DNA from: Aulostomus chinensis | Taxonomy: Eukaryota > Chordata > Actinopteri > Syngnathiformes > Aulostomidae | Assembly (NCBI GenBank): GCA_037954235.1 | Contig: JBBMOA010000002.1 | Span: 11,956,009 to 12,020,008 of the forward strand | Length of the DNA: 64,000 bases | Direction: 5' to 3' | Shown: positions 51,015 through 63,819 of the stretch, in pieces | Position numbering within the stretch: position 1 is the first letter of the stretch | How the letters are laid out: the number at the start of each line of letters is the position of its first letter | Position numbers and translations under genes: made by a program | The notes under the pieces: generated by a model | What the model saw: only the letters and a program-made list of their open reading frames with translations | Told to the model about the DNA's origin: nothing | Databases searched by the model: none

Positions 51015-54000
51015 CGTTCTTCGTTCCACAAGGACCATACTGGCTGTGATGGATGTTTCTCTGCATACAAAACTGCTTGAAGGCAACAGTCAGCTGCTTT
51101 AATTGGATTAACCTCAATTCCATTCACCCGCTGTGCATCAGCTCACTGTCTGCAGCTGCATACACACCTTAAATATCAGCCTCATTAACAAAGAAATACA
51201 CACACACACACACTTTAGTTTTCATGATACATTCACAAGATACTGCAATGTTAATGACACACGTCCTGTTCGTGAGGTTTAATCTATGCCTGAAATTGCA
51301 GATTCAGTTTGATTCCTTTAATTGAAGAAAATCAGTTCAGTTTTATTATTATTATAATAATGTACACACACTGTTACAAAGAACAAAGAAATGTTATGGA
51401 TTATAGGAGCATTTCTGCAGCACCGCAATGCTTCATTTAAATTATGTGCTGTGACACATTTTACTTTCATTACTTCATCAAGAAATTGCAGTTCCAGCAT
51501 TTTGCATGTTGCATTTATTGCAAGTGACTGTGCAGCTGCGCTACATTTTGTCTCAGTGTGAGATTGTAAATGATTATGTCAATGAATGTTTTCTCTGTTT
51601 TTATATTCTTTTTTGATATGCACCATTCAGATTCAGATTAGCTTCATATTGCAACCTTCTAATGGGGAAACTTTGTGATCGTTGGTGCTATTTTAGGTGG
51701 ATTTCATACCAAGTGACCAAAGATTGCTGTACGTTTTTCTCAGGATTGACCTGCTAAAAGGCACAGAGCGATGAAAGCGTGCACGGTTGAGCTTTGTTTC
51801 TTTTAAAGATCCACATGTGGTGGAGTGTCACTTTAGGATTTGCATTGTTGTGTGTGTGTGTGGGTGTGTGTGTGTGTGTGTGGGTGTGTGATGTAATGGA
51901 AACAGACTGCACTGGTCCAGTGTCCCCTGACTTCCTCTTTGCCTCAGATCAGGCTCATTGCTCTGATATTAGCATCAATGTGAAAGAGATTTGAAGTGAA
52001 TCGCGTCACTGAGTGGCTGAATTAGCAGCTGTGTGAGTGTGTGTGAGGGAGGACTGGCAGGAGAATAGCATCTGCCTCTGTGGCGTGTAAAAGCTAACAG
52101 CTCAGTACTTTGAATTTATTAATGCCATTCAACCTGCAGTGTGGAAGTTTTGTCTCCCCCTTCTTTCAGTTCAAGTAATTACAAAAATATGCACAACATG
52201 GCCACAACTGAGCTGAGATGGGCTTCTACTGGGGGTGCATGGTGGTCTGGGGACCACCAGAGGTCCTTGAGGGGGTCTTGGATGTCAAAAGCAAATTGAT
52301 TGTTCACCATCATTTCAGTTATAAGATGTTTTCACAATTAAGAGAATGTCCACGTGATTATTTTGATCAAGACCACTCTCATCTCTCTATCTACAATCCT
52401 GGAAGTCAAGGACAAAAACACATTTGACCATAAACATATTTCCAGATGAGGGTCTCAGGGACAAACTCTCACTTTATGGGGGTCTGTGACCCTGAAATGG
52501 ACTGAAGCAGGGGTCCTTGATGTTTTTGTGTTTCATTTTTTTTAAAATTTTGGTTAGAAATGTGTCATAATTTATTTTGTTAGTAGACAACATGTTGCTC
52601 ACCACAATATGCAGAAGTTCCTTAAATTGATGATGTTTTTTGAATGCACGGTCTAATTAGTCATCACGTTGTCTTTACATATTATGCCATCAAGGTGGGT
52701 GAGCGTGTTGAGTGTGTGCTCTCTCTGTCGCCAACGGTGTAGCTTCTACTGTGTTTTTTTTTAATCTGTATTCAGTGTTTTTCATGCTACATACTGTACT
52801 TGTGAAAGAATATGTAGAGCTAAAAATACTTTCAAATAAAAAATGAAACAATGGTGTATACAAATGACTGATCGCTCAGATTCATCATTCAACAACTGGT
52901 TAAAAATCTTTTGTCGAGTGACATGATACTTGTTTGCCTTTCCTGAGATTTTCTCTATGTTTGACTTTGGGAATAATATGATTGGGTTTAACTGCAGCCA
53001 GGACTGGAACGGGTGAGAAGAAGATCAATGGCGATGTGTAAACTGCAGTTTAAGATTAAATTTATGACGTTTGTGGGAAGGTATTATCATTTCAGAAGTA
53101 GAAGAATGTCACACTCCAGCAAAAGTAGCAAGTCCCTGAAAATGAAATATTTATCACATTTGCAGGAAATGTGCCATTAGGGTTTTTTGGTAGTACATGG
53201 ATAGTAGTAAAACTTCAATCTGCCTTGATGCTGTCTGGTGTTTTTGTGCGGGTGTGGGTGTGTGCGTTTGTGTGTGACACTGCTAAAATTGGGTTGCATC
53301 ATCAACATGTGGGGCAACTCTGAAAATAAGAGAGATATAGCAGCCACTGCTTAAAGGGATCGTTCACCCAAAAATGGAAATCCAGTCACGATCTACTCAA
53401 CCTCCAGTCGTTCGAAGGTCACTTGATGTTATTTTAGTTCGCAGCGGTGTTGCAGTAATTTACATAGCAACTGATGTTAAGCCATAGAATGCCTCCATCC
53501 TTCTCTCAAAAAGTATTTCTAGCATCCTGGAGTTGCTCTGCAGTATGGAGACGTGTCAAGGTTTTTATCATGCATTGACGTGTCTCCATTCATCTCATTG
53601 GGTCGAGATTACAGCAACACCTTTTTCCTGTTAAACTCCAGCAGTGTTTTGTGCACTAAAAATGGCGAGAACCGTATTATCATTTTTACGCGAACCATCT
53701 CTTTAACGGCTCTTATGAACACAAAGGCTGACTGAATAATAATGTGAAAGTATTTTGTGTAATCAGCTCTGGTCTATCTGTGCATGCTGATCAGAATAAA
53801 CAAGACTGCCAGCAAAATGAAAAGCCTAGCCGCAGGAGGCGGCTGTGATTAGCAGACCAGAGGGGGGTCTCATGGTCTCGGCTGTAAGCAGCCCAGCGTT
53901 GGCAGTGAGAGTGTTACAGTCTGAGCAGCTCCTAATTGGCCGGCTCAATCTCCTCATTCCATCCACACACTCTCCTTCTCCCCGTTTCTGTTTCTCTGCC

Positions 54001-54877
54001 ACAACTGACGGCTGGTCTCCTCCAATCACTGCAGGGCCATGTGAGGCGAGGAACCAATAGCATGTCGGGGAGGGCTGAGCTGGGTGCTGTCGGCCAGCTC
54101 CAGGCAGAGATGCTGCATTTGGACCTCATTGACGGTGCCGACGGTTACCGCGGTGACAAAGAGTCCTCGAAGGCATCCATTGCACCCCCGCCAGTCAGCA
54201 AGGACCCGGCAGCACCTGTCACCATGGATACCTACCGGCCCAAGAGACCCACGACCCTTAACCTCTTCCCAATTGTGCCACGCACACAGGTGAATTAACC
54301 TTATCTACACACACACACACACACACTGAGTGTTTGTGACAGCTGAGTGAATATTGATCAAATAGGAGGGGAAACTGATCTTTTAGTGATGATGATTTCA
54401 CATTCCTGATCCTGTGAGTTCCTCCTCAGTTTGATGGATTCATTTAGGTAAATATGAAGGGTGAATCTGGATGCATCACATCTGGATTCTGGATCCATCC
54501 CAGCTGTTTCTCACACAGGATGTGTTCACTGGACTGAACAACAGATTCTATTGTCAAGACAGATTTTTTTTTTTTCTCTTGGTGCCCGTCTCTGTTTGTC
54601 TTTGGCCGCTGCTGGAGCTCGTGACTGTGTGTGTGTGTGTGTGTGTGTGTGTTTTTGTGCTTGTGCTTTTGTGTATGCGTGCGTGTGCATGTACATGTGT
54701 GTCTGAGATTTTAGACTGTGAAGCTTCGTTCTACAGGATGGTTGGAGTTAAAGGTTATGGAATGTATTGTGTTAATGAGGGTCCTCACAAGTGTAGAAGG
54801 GTAACAGTCTAAGACTTACAGAATAGTGTTCATCACTGTGTGTGCGTGTCTGTGTGTGTGCGTGCGTGCGTGCGTGC

Positions 54878-54913
<36 letters not shown>

Positions 54914-57109
54914 ACCTCCTGTTCACACAGCAGAGCTCAGGTCCATTTTCTTCATTGGAAGGTATGTTTCCCTGCATTCAGTACAAGTCCTTCTTAAACA
55001 CATTTTTACAGGCAAAAAAATATTGCCTCTCCCTTAAAAAAATAAACATTAATCACCAGGTGGCGTTACTTTCTTTTTATCAGTTACATCATTCCCATCA
55101 ATGTAATTCTGATGTTGTTATAAGTCATCCAACATATGAGAATATGAATATTTGGACTGTTTAGAGGTTGTAAACAAGCTAACCCTTTAGCCCTCACTCA
55201 TTTCTGATTTATGTGCATCTTCTTAGCCCGTCATTATTAAAGGAAAATTTTTGAAGTGAGAGGTCAGCACGGCTCGGAGGTAGAGTGGCCGTCTAGCAAC
55301 CGAAGGGTCGCTGGTTCGATCCTCCCTCCCCCTGGTAACCATGTCCAAGTATCCATCCATCCATCCATCGTCATCTTCCGCTTATTCCTTACAAGTAAGG
55401 GTCGCGGGGGGGCTGGAGCCTATCCAAGCATCTACGGGCGAGAGGCAGGGTTCACCCTGGACAGGTCGCCAGTCCATCGCAGGGCCAACATACACAGACG
55501 AACAAACATTCACACTCACATTCATACCTACGGTCAATTTAGAGTATCAATCAGCCTCGTCCCCAATTGCATGTCTTTGGACGGTGGGAAGAAGCCGGAG
55601 TACCAGAGAGAACCCACACAGGCACGGGGAGAACATGGAGACTCACACAGAAAGATCCCGCGCCCGAGCCGGGACTCAAACCCGGAACCTTCTTGCTGTT
55701 AGGCCACAGTGCTAACCACTGCACCACTGTGCAGCCCTGTCCAAGTATCCTTGAGCAAAATACTGAACCCCAAATTGCTCCTGATGGTTTCTGCGACGGA
55801 CTGGTGACCAGGGTGAACCCCGCCTCTCACCCAATGTCAGCTGCCACCCCCCCCCCGAAAAAGCAGCATAAAATATGGATGGATGGAAATTAGTGAAGTA
55901 GGATCTGCAGAACAGAAGACAAAAATCACTGACCTGCTTCAGGTGTGAGTCAACCAGTGGAAGTGGGGCCGTAACCACCTGTACGTCAGTATGGTTGTTA
56001 GTTCTGCCCGGTACCTGATCCCGACGGTCAGTGAGCACTGTTAGATTAGAAAGTTGAATTTTGAATATTGAGCATCCTTTTATTTTTTATTAAAAGGAGA
56101 GTGAATGAAAACTGTCTCTGCCACTGACGAGCGATGGCAGAGCATTTGTGTGTAACCTGTGGTGGTGGTGGTTGGTATGTGACCTTTGACATTTTCATGT
56201 GACATGAGCGAGTTAGTCACCAGTATTTCTACTGGTTCCCTATTTTTTTTTGTGGCATTATGAAGGTAAAATCCAGTCTTCACTCACCTGCAGCATTTCT
56301 ACTCCTGTCCAAGGGAAATATACCACTCTTTTCCTGCGATAACGGCTGAGGTCGCAACAAAGGACACTATGACAGGTGGCAGACATCACATGATGTCATT
56401 TGATACATGATGATGATCCAGAACCTGTAGCGACTTGACATCAGTGTTGGGTTACATTTGAAATCTATTGATGTCAATTTATTGATTCCAGTTCCCCATT
56501 AAAGTTCCAAAAAAATGTTCTAGATGGTAATAATGTTTAGATAACAAAACAAATCTATTCCTTCAGTTGTATTGAATTAGCCTTCATAATCTGAATAGTA
56601 TACTTTGTTGTGGTATTGACTGACCGAACTTTGTGACATAAATCATCCCCGTCATTCATCAACAAACAGGGCTAAATGCTAAAACTAAAACGTTAATGAC
56701 CAGTTAGAACAGCATGCCTCAGCTTGCTGTCCCTGGTTCTCCTGGACATGCTAGCTAGCACAGTGCTACTAGCGCTGGCTAATGGCAGCGCACCTGGAGA
56801 CTGAGACCACAAGATATTTACAACCTTAGACAGCGTTGAAGCAAACCCTTCCCATGACGCTTGTAGCTGCTCTCCTAGTGAGGAGTTTTTATCGCTGTGG
56901 TCGAGTCATTTGACAGTATGAGTCATTGATTTAAGGAAAGAAAATGATGCGATGGTTTGCATCACGCACGAGAAATGTCTGTATGATGAAGGCTTGTTAT
57001 GCAATACAGTCTACACAGAAGTGTGTGTGCTGGTGATGACTACACACACACACAAACACACACACACTCCTCAGTGCAGACTGTCAGCATGATCAACCAA
57101 GAGGCATTA

Positions 57110-57157
<48 letters not shown>

Positions 57158-59550
57158 TGTGTGTGTGTGTGTCTGTGTGTGTCTGTGTGTGTCTGTGTGT
57201 GTGTGTGTGTGGTTGAGCTGTCAAGGACTGGAAAGTATAAAGGAAATAATTGCTGTGAAATATTTTGTTCTTGCGAAGTCTTCTTGTCACCTGGGATGTT
57301 GGTCTCTTTCTTGAGCTGCGAGGAAGAAGATGACGGTTACCAAAATAAGTAGGAAAATGTAAATGTTAATTGAGTGGAGGTTTCCTGGCATTGTCCCACT
57401 AGTGAACTGTGAAGACAAGGGACCAGAGACAGGGAGCTTAATATAGATGAAAACTGTGCGTAGACCCCACACCGGAAATATGGACTCTGGTCAGTTTGCT
57501 GAAGCTGTAAAACATCACACTCAATGAGTGTAGACTGTGTCAGAAGTGACGGTAGGGAGGTGTGATGTCGACACCTCGAGGTAAACAGGTTAGAATAAGA
57601 CATCGCAGTGAAGGATGAAGTAAGAGGAAAATTACATCTCATCAAAAACTTCAATGATGTACCTTATCTAAATGAAACTGATCACACAAATCAGTTTGTG
57701 AGTGTGAGTGCCACTTCAGAAATCTCCTGGGAAACTTGATTGATTTTCTTTGGTCACTCATGTTTCCTTTAAAGCAATTCATATTTCTATTTCAAAAATG
57801 CCTTAATAATATATTTAGGTTTTTTTTTTAATCACTAAAACAGAGATATTCAGTGAAGAAATTACTATTTTTATGATTCAGAATGATTAGAGAACTGATT
57901 GATTGTTTGATTGATCGATTGATTGAGAAAAAAAAAAAAAACAAGACTGGAAGGTATCAGCTCATGCTGCGTGAGACAAAAGCTGGTGCAAACCTCTTTG
58001 GCAGTGGAGGTGATTCCATCACCTAGATGAGTGCTGACGGTGGTTTCCAGCCAGCCGTTACTCAGCCTGACCACTGTAACGAGCTGACTGTTTCCAGGTC
58101 AGTGGACGAGCAGAAACACTAAACAAACATTTAGCTCTGCATCATTTGGTAGCCAGAGACAGAAGCAGCTCTGGATGTGTTGATCGGGGCTGGCGGTTTG
58201 AAGGACTGGGACACTGGAGGAGAGATACTTATTCTGACCAGCATTCTGCAGCGACTCCTGTCAGCAGTGACCATGTGAACTGTTCTTCAGGGTAGGACCC
58301 TTCACCATCAGACCCTCTTAAACCCTCTGAAATCACTGGCAACCGATTTCAGCCACATGAGGAAATATTAGTATATTTGAAAACCAAAACAGACAAATAC
58401 ATTGTAACGAGCTGTTGGCTGAAGGCGGGGGGGCAGGTAGACATCCACATCTGGAAGGATTTATTCATCCTAACTAATCTCTTCTCTTCTCATCTCAAAA
58501 TCCTAATCTCTTATCTGGTTACGGAACACTCCGTTTCTTTAAGAACTTGTATTAGTGAGAGTTTGGCTACATTAGAGGCAGAATATAGCTGTTTACAAGG
58601 ATGTCAAGGCATGAGTGGGAAACGTGCAATGTATTAAAGGGATAGATTACACAAAAAACTTAAATTTAGTCATTTTCTACTCACCCTCATGCTGATGGAA
58701 GGTTGGGGGACAGTTTTTAGTCCACAAAACTCTGCTGGAGTTGTTGAACCGCGTTACCGTGGCGAGGTGAGGTGGAAAACTTCACCACTGAACAGTGACC
58801 TGCAGTAACTGGACTCACTCGGTCAGATCTTTTCTGAGCTTCACGTTAGGTGAGCCCTGAAGACGTCTACAAGCTGATTCACAGTCATAGCGCCACCTGG
58901 TGGTTATGGATTAAGCCTCGTGTAACAAACATCGTTTAATTTAAATCAAAATGACACTGGGTTGTCACACCTGATGTTCAGCAACATCATTTAAAGTAAG
59001 TGTGTGTTGTCCAGAATTGTTATGTTGATGGTGGTCCACTCCTTCCTGTAAAACCCAACTACCAGGTTTCAGCTCCCTCTAGCTCTACTGAACAGCTACA
59101 CACTCCGACCTGTGCAGGGGTGTCAGGCTCTGCTCATCCCTGCTTGCAGGTGTAATTAGGACCTGATCATTCCCCACGGCAGAAGTGCAGCAGGTGCTCT
59201 CTGAGTACCGTCCAGTTTCTACCCAGGATAGAAACTCTGCAGTTGCCAAGTCACTAGTTGAACTTTAGACCCCAGTGACATCTGCGGTAAGTGTCTTTTT
59301 TTAAGGAGAAAATGAAGGTGAGCGGGACTGCTTGCTCCCCAGCTGTGATTTCAATATCCTTTACGTCACTGGACCAACATCCCGCTTCAGTTGCTGATTA
59401 TGAACTCATCGCATCATCTGATGCCTTGTTCTTCCCGTCATGCTGGGCTTCAGCGTAGCCTGGAGCTGATGGACAAAATCACCCACCAGTGAATATCACA
59501 AAATATGTAACTGTGGTATAAGAGCGACTCAATGTGTGATTTTCCCTAGC

Positions 59551-59593
<43 letters not shown>

Positions 59594-61094
59594 TGTTTTT
59601 CTCAGTCATGTGCTATTCACTTCCACATCGTCCTGAGTCATTGATACACACCGTATCTTAGTCGTTTCCCTGGGCGATGGTCTTTCCGTCTCCATGGTAA
59701 AACAGACCATTGCTCTTCAGATCAATGAAGCAGCCTCCTACCCGCAGATTCACACGTTACCACAGCAACAGGTCTGTCTCCGCCTGGCTGGTACACGTAC
59801 ATGGGAAGTGAGTCACGCATGTGTGGGTTGACACAGTGGGAGGACATGCTCCCTCTCTTTTTTTTTGGACGCTGTGTCGTCACGGGAGTTTCCAGTTGTC
59901 TAATCTGTTAATCCCCCACACTGACACGCTGCACAATGATGAGCATCAGGAACTGTCAAGGGGCAAAAGCACCCATCATCAGGTCAAACGTCATGATAGT
60001 CCTCAAATGTAAATGCGGCATTGAGAAGTATGAGACATCATACAGCTCGGCTCGTGTTGAACGTTTTCTTTTCCTCTGCTGCTGTGTGTATTCACTTTGT
60101 CACCACTGTCAGTATCTGTCATGTGACTTTTGGACTTGCTTTTCCTGAGGTGTTTTAACTGAGCTGTCTCGCAAATATATACATTTTGATAAAAGTTAAA
60201 CTTACTTAAAAAAAATTAGTAGTGTATAAGCAAAGAGGGCAGTTTGCTTTGTTTCACGCCGTCGTCATGTGATTAAACTCCTGAATAAAACTTCCTTTCC
60301 CTCCATCTCAGTTACTTTAATATCTATTTATTATCAGTACTTGTCACGTGTGTATGAATCACTGGCTGAGGAGGTCGTGATTTTAGTGTCTGTTTATCCG
60401 TTTGTTAGCAGGATTACACAAAAGCTACAAGGCCCATTGCCAGTTTGGGGCAGATCCATGAAGCAAAGGAAAATCTGCTTTTTTTTTTATTGTTTCCCCG
60501 TGGGGGGGGGGGGGGGGGGGTGCTTTCGGGTTTAGTGTCTGATGTAATTCCTTTTGGATCAATGTTTGTGTTTGCAGGGCTTCATACTGATGTATGTGCA
60601 TGAGGATACAAAATTGTTCTGTGTTCATTACTGCAAAAAAAACACTGAAATATCAGGACACAGTTTTAAGGTTGTTTATCAGACTATAACAGTGTCACAC
60701 ACTTCTGCATCACTGCTGGACAGTTGAACCGACAGATGCCAGCAACAACAACAACAAGAGTTTAGACTTTCTTTTGAAATGATGGGATTCAGTATAATCC
60801 CTCTTTGCATGTTTTGACCATTTAGCTTTTTTCCTTTTCTGTATAATATAAAGACGTCTCTAAAATCTGAAAGAAAGAACAAATGAAGTAAAGAAATACA
60901 GGAAGTATAATAACTTCTCTCCAAAAAAAGATCCATCCCATCTGTCAGCAGCTCCCTTAAATGGTCTGAAGAGCCTCCCTCTGTTTGAATGTGTGTGTCT
61001 GTATGTTCCCAGTGGGGAAAAGGTCTGGTTCCCTTTAAATACACACCACTGAGCACAGACAAAAGATTCATTCAGTGCTCATTCAACAGAATAA

Positions 61095-61185
<91 letters not shown>

Positions 61186-63755
61186 AGTGAATGAGAGAGA
61201 CAAAAAGTTGTGTACATTGGGTTTTAGAATCCAGTACTTGGTGACCAAGCCTCTCTGCGCTCTCTTCCTCTATTTTTCTTTCTCACTACTTCCTCCATTT
61301 CTTCTTCTGCATTTACACAGGACACATTAAACAATAACTCCCTTGGGAAGAAATACAGCTGGCAGGAGAAGATTTCGGGTTCGTCCTCGCCTCTAAAAGC
61401 GGGTGAGTTGAGCCATCTGAATTTCCATGTGCGGTTAGATGATAATTTGGGTGTGTTAGACCAAACTGTAGCCTCACACCGCTACTTCCTACATAACATC
61501 TTCAAATGTGCGTGATGTGAATTGTGTCTGGCAGGCTGTCTCTCTTTGATCCTCAGTGGATGGTGTTAAGGTTTGGATTATGCTAAACTAAGCTAAGCGT
61601 AGCTAGCCCAGGCACCACTGAGCGACTGGTGAATTAGCTGCTCGAGGCTGAGCTTGCAGAGAGCTGTCACACCTCATTGCTCATTCAGAGCATCATGTGA
61701 AGCAGGACCGGCCAGACTCTCCGCCAGAAACCCACCATTGTTAGTGAAGGTGGTAAATCCCTATCCAGAAGTGTCTCAGGAATTGGCCCAACAATGCGGA
61801 CAATTCACCCAGAATGCACCTGTTGTTTGCTGTCCTGTTGCTCAACACGTCATCAGATCATCCACAATGAAAATATCATGCCTGGATTTTCTGGCGCTGG
61901 ATTATGACATAACATGTCAATCACCTTCTTTGAGCCACATGTTGAATTTGATGAGTAATAGGGATTTAGCTGAGTAATCCTGACATCTGTTACCTAACCA
62001 TTTCTACTTTTCTGTTTGTGTTTACATCCTCTTTTTGCATTTGCTGCCATGTCTACTTCCATGCTCCTTGGTGTGTGTGCATCGTGTACATTTACTCTTT
62101 TTGCATGTTTGTGCATTTGTGTTTGCATGGTCGTGTGTGTGTCTTCTCTTCTCCCAGGTGAGCTCACCCCTCCTCGCGAGCACAGCTGTCTGAGCGACGA
62201 GGACAAAGTGCACGGCGGCGGGGCTCAGACCAAAGACCGGGGCACATCCACCGACGCCCCCTGCAGACACAGCCACACATCTGGACACTCGCAGAGTTCG
62301 TCCACAACGACAGCGACGCGGTCCAAGCTTCAGGAGAAGCCACCCGCACCACCACCACCACAGAACTACACACCAGCTCCTCTCTATCCGTCGGGGAAGG
62401 CAGATGGAGGCGGGAACCACCGGGAAAGGATCCGCTACCACACAGACGTTCGTCTAGAGCCCACAGAGGAGATTTATCTGACACCCGTGCAGCGCTCGGC
62501 TGACCCCCTGGACCCTCCCAGTGTTCAGGACCGGCCATTCCTTTCACAGCAGACAGAACAGGGCCGCATGTCCATCAGCTCTGACACAGAAGGCCCGCCT
62601 CCTTACCAGCCGCTCCCGGACCGGACCAACCCTTCCATCTATGAGGAAGATGAGGTCTACATCCCCCCACCTTCATATGCATCCTGTGTAGAATCCCTCA
62701 TCACACCACCCAGCATGGCTCTCTCAGCTCGCCCTTCACTGGCTCTGGATCTCAGCCTGAAGGGGACAGGAACGGGAGCCGGGGCCATGCTGAGAGCCGG
62801 GTCGTCAGTGGAGTACGTGGATGCCACAGACGAAAGCTACTGCGGGGAGGATGAGGACGTGGACAGGGTAATCATGGACGAAAGTATGATGAAAGGGGGA
62901 GGGAAGGGTGATGGCAGCAGTAGAGCTGCGCTGCTACGGACTTCAATGAGCTCTGATGCCAGCGGCCTTTCGTACGACTCCGTCAAATACACGCTGGTGG
63001 TGGACGAGCATGCCCAGCTAGAACTGGTTAGCCTGCGACAGTGTTATCAAGGTTACAGCGACGACAGCGATTCAGCCACAGTCTACGACAACTGCGTCTC
63101 CTCACCCTACGAATCAGCCATTGGGGAGGAGTACGAGGAGGAAGATGAGGAGGAGGAGGGCGCCCGTCTGGGAGGAGTGAGGAGAGAAGCTACGGCATGT
63201 CTGTCTGAGGACTCCACTCCTGAGGCCGACCTGCACTTCTCAAAGAAGTTCCTCAACGTCTTCATGAACGGCCGCTCACGCTCCTCCAGTAAGTCGCGAT
63301 TATTGCTTTAATCTCATATTTCATTCAGGTGCTATTGTTTGGGTGAGAAGTTTCAGCTCGGCCCAGAAGGTGTTGGGCCTGTCTGTTACCACGACGAATC
63401 AAAATCGTTACAGCAGGAAACGTCTGTTTTATATCCTTGAATATATTTTTCAGCATGTTGTACATAACAAACAATGAACGCGTTCACAGAGACTCACCTG
63501 TCCTGAATGATCAGTATTTAGTGGGATTATTTTATGAGATTATTGCAATATTCTCTAGATAATTTAAAACACTAAGTCTATACCACATATTAGATATGAG
63601 TTTATTTTGTCAAAACCGTTGTCCTGGATGAAAAACGGTTTAACTGGTTTTTGCTCTTGTAATATATAAATATTTATCCCTGATGCTCAATCCTTTGCAA
63701 AACAGAACCATCCATTTTCATGATTGAAAGATTGTGTTTTTGTGTGTTTTTCATA

Positions 63756-63819
<64 letters not shown>

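Larger units (their letters stand above)
37239..54034 (+). other. mapk8ip1: mapk8ip1 intron 2 (16.8 kb)
   Basis: It holds the L2-like LINE, five SINE copies or remnants, a hAT remnant and many microsatellites, all listed separately. I see no further exon of the gene and no nested gene. Stretches such as 37.3-39.7, 39.9-41.1, 47.5-50.9 and 52.6-53.3 kb hold nothing recognised apart from poly-G runs. Confidence 0.8.
54290..61320 (+). other. mapk8ip1: mapk8ip1 intron 3 (7.0 kb)
   Basis: It contains microsatellites, a nested SINE pair and a second TTAA MITE. No exon or RNA gene is seen in the rest. Stretches 55.9-57.0, 57.3-58.6 and 59.6-61.0 kb hold nothing recognised apart from a 19-base G run at 60502-60520. 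Confidence 0.8.

Noticed and set aside
58886..58906. CCACCTGGTGG/CCACCTAGTGG-type motifs here and near 2718 and 3218, resembling CTCF cores
   Set aside because: They are too short and lack the flanking CTCF consensus. Such strings are common in fish repeats.
62022..62547. Antisense ORFs of 127 and 139 codons on the minus strand of mapk8ip1 exon 5
   Set aside because: They are shadows of the strongly conserved sense exon and have no recognisable domain.
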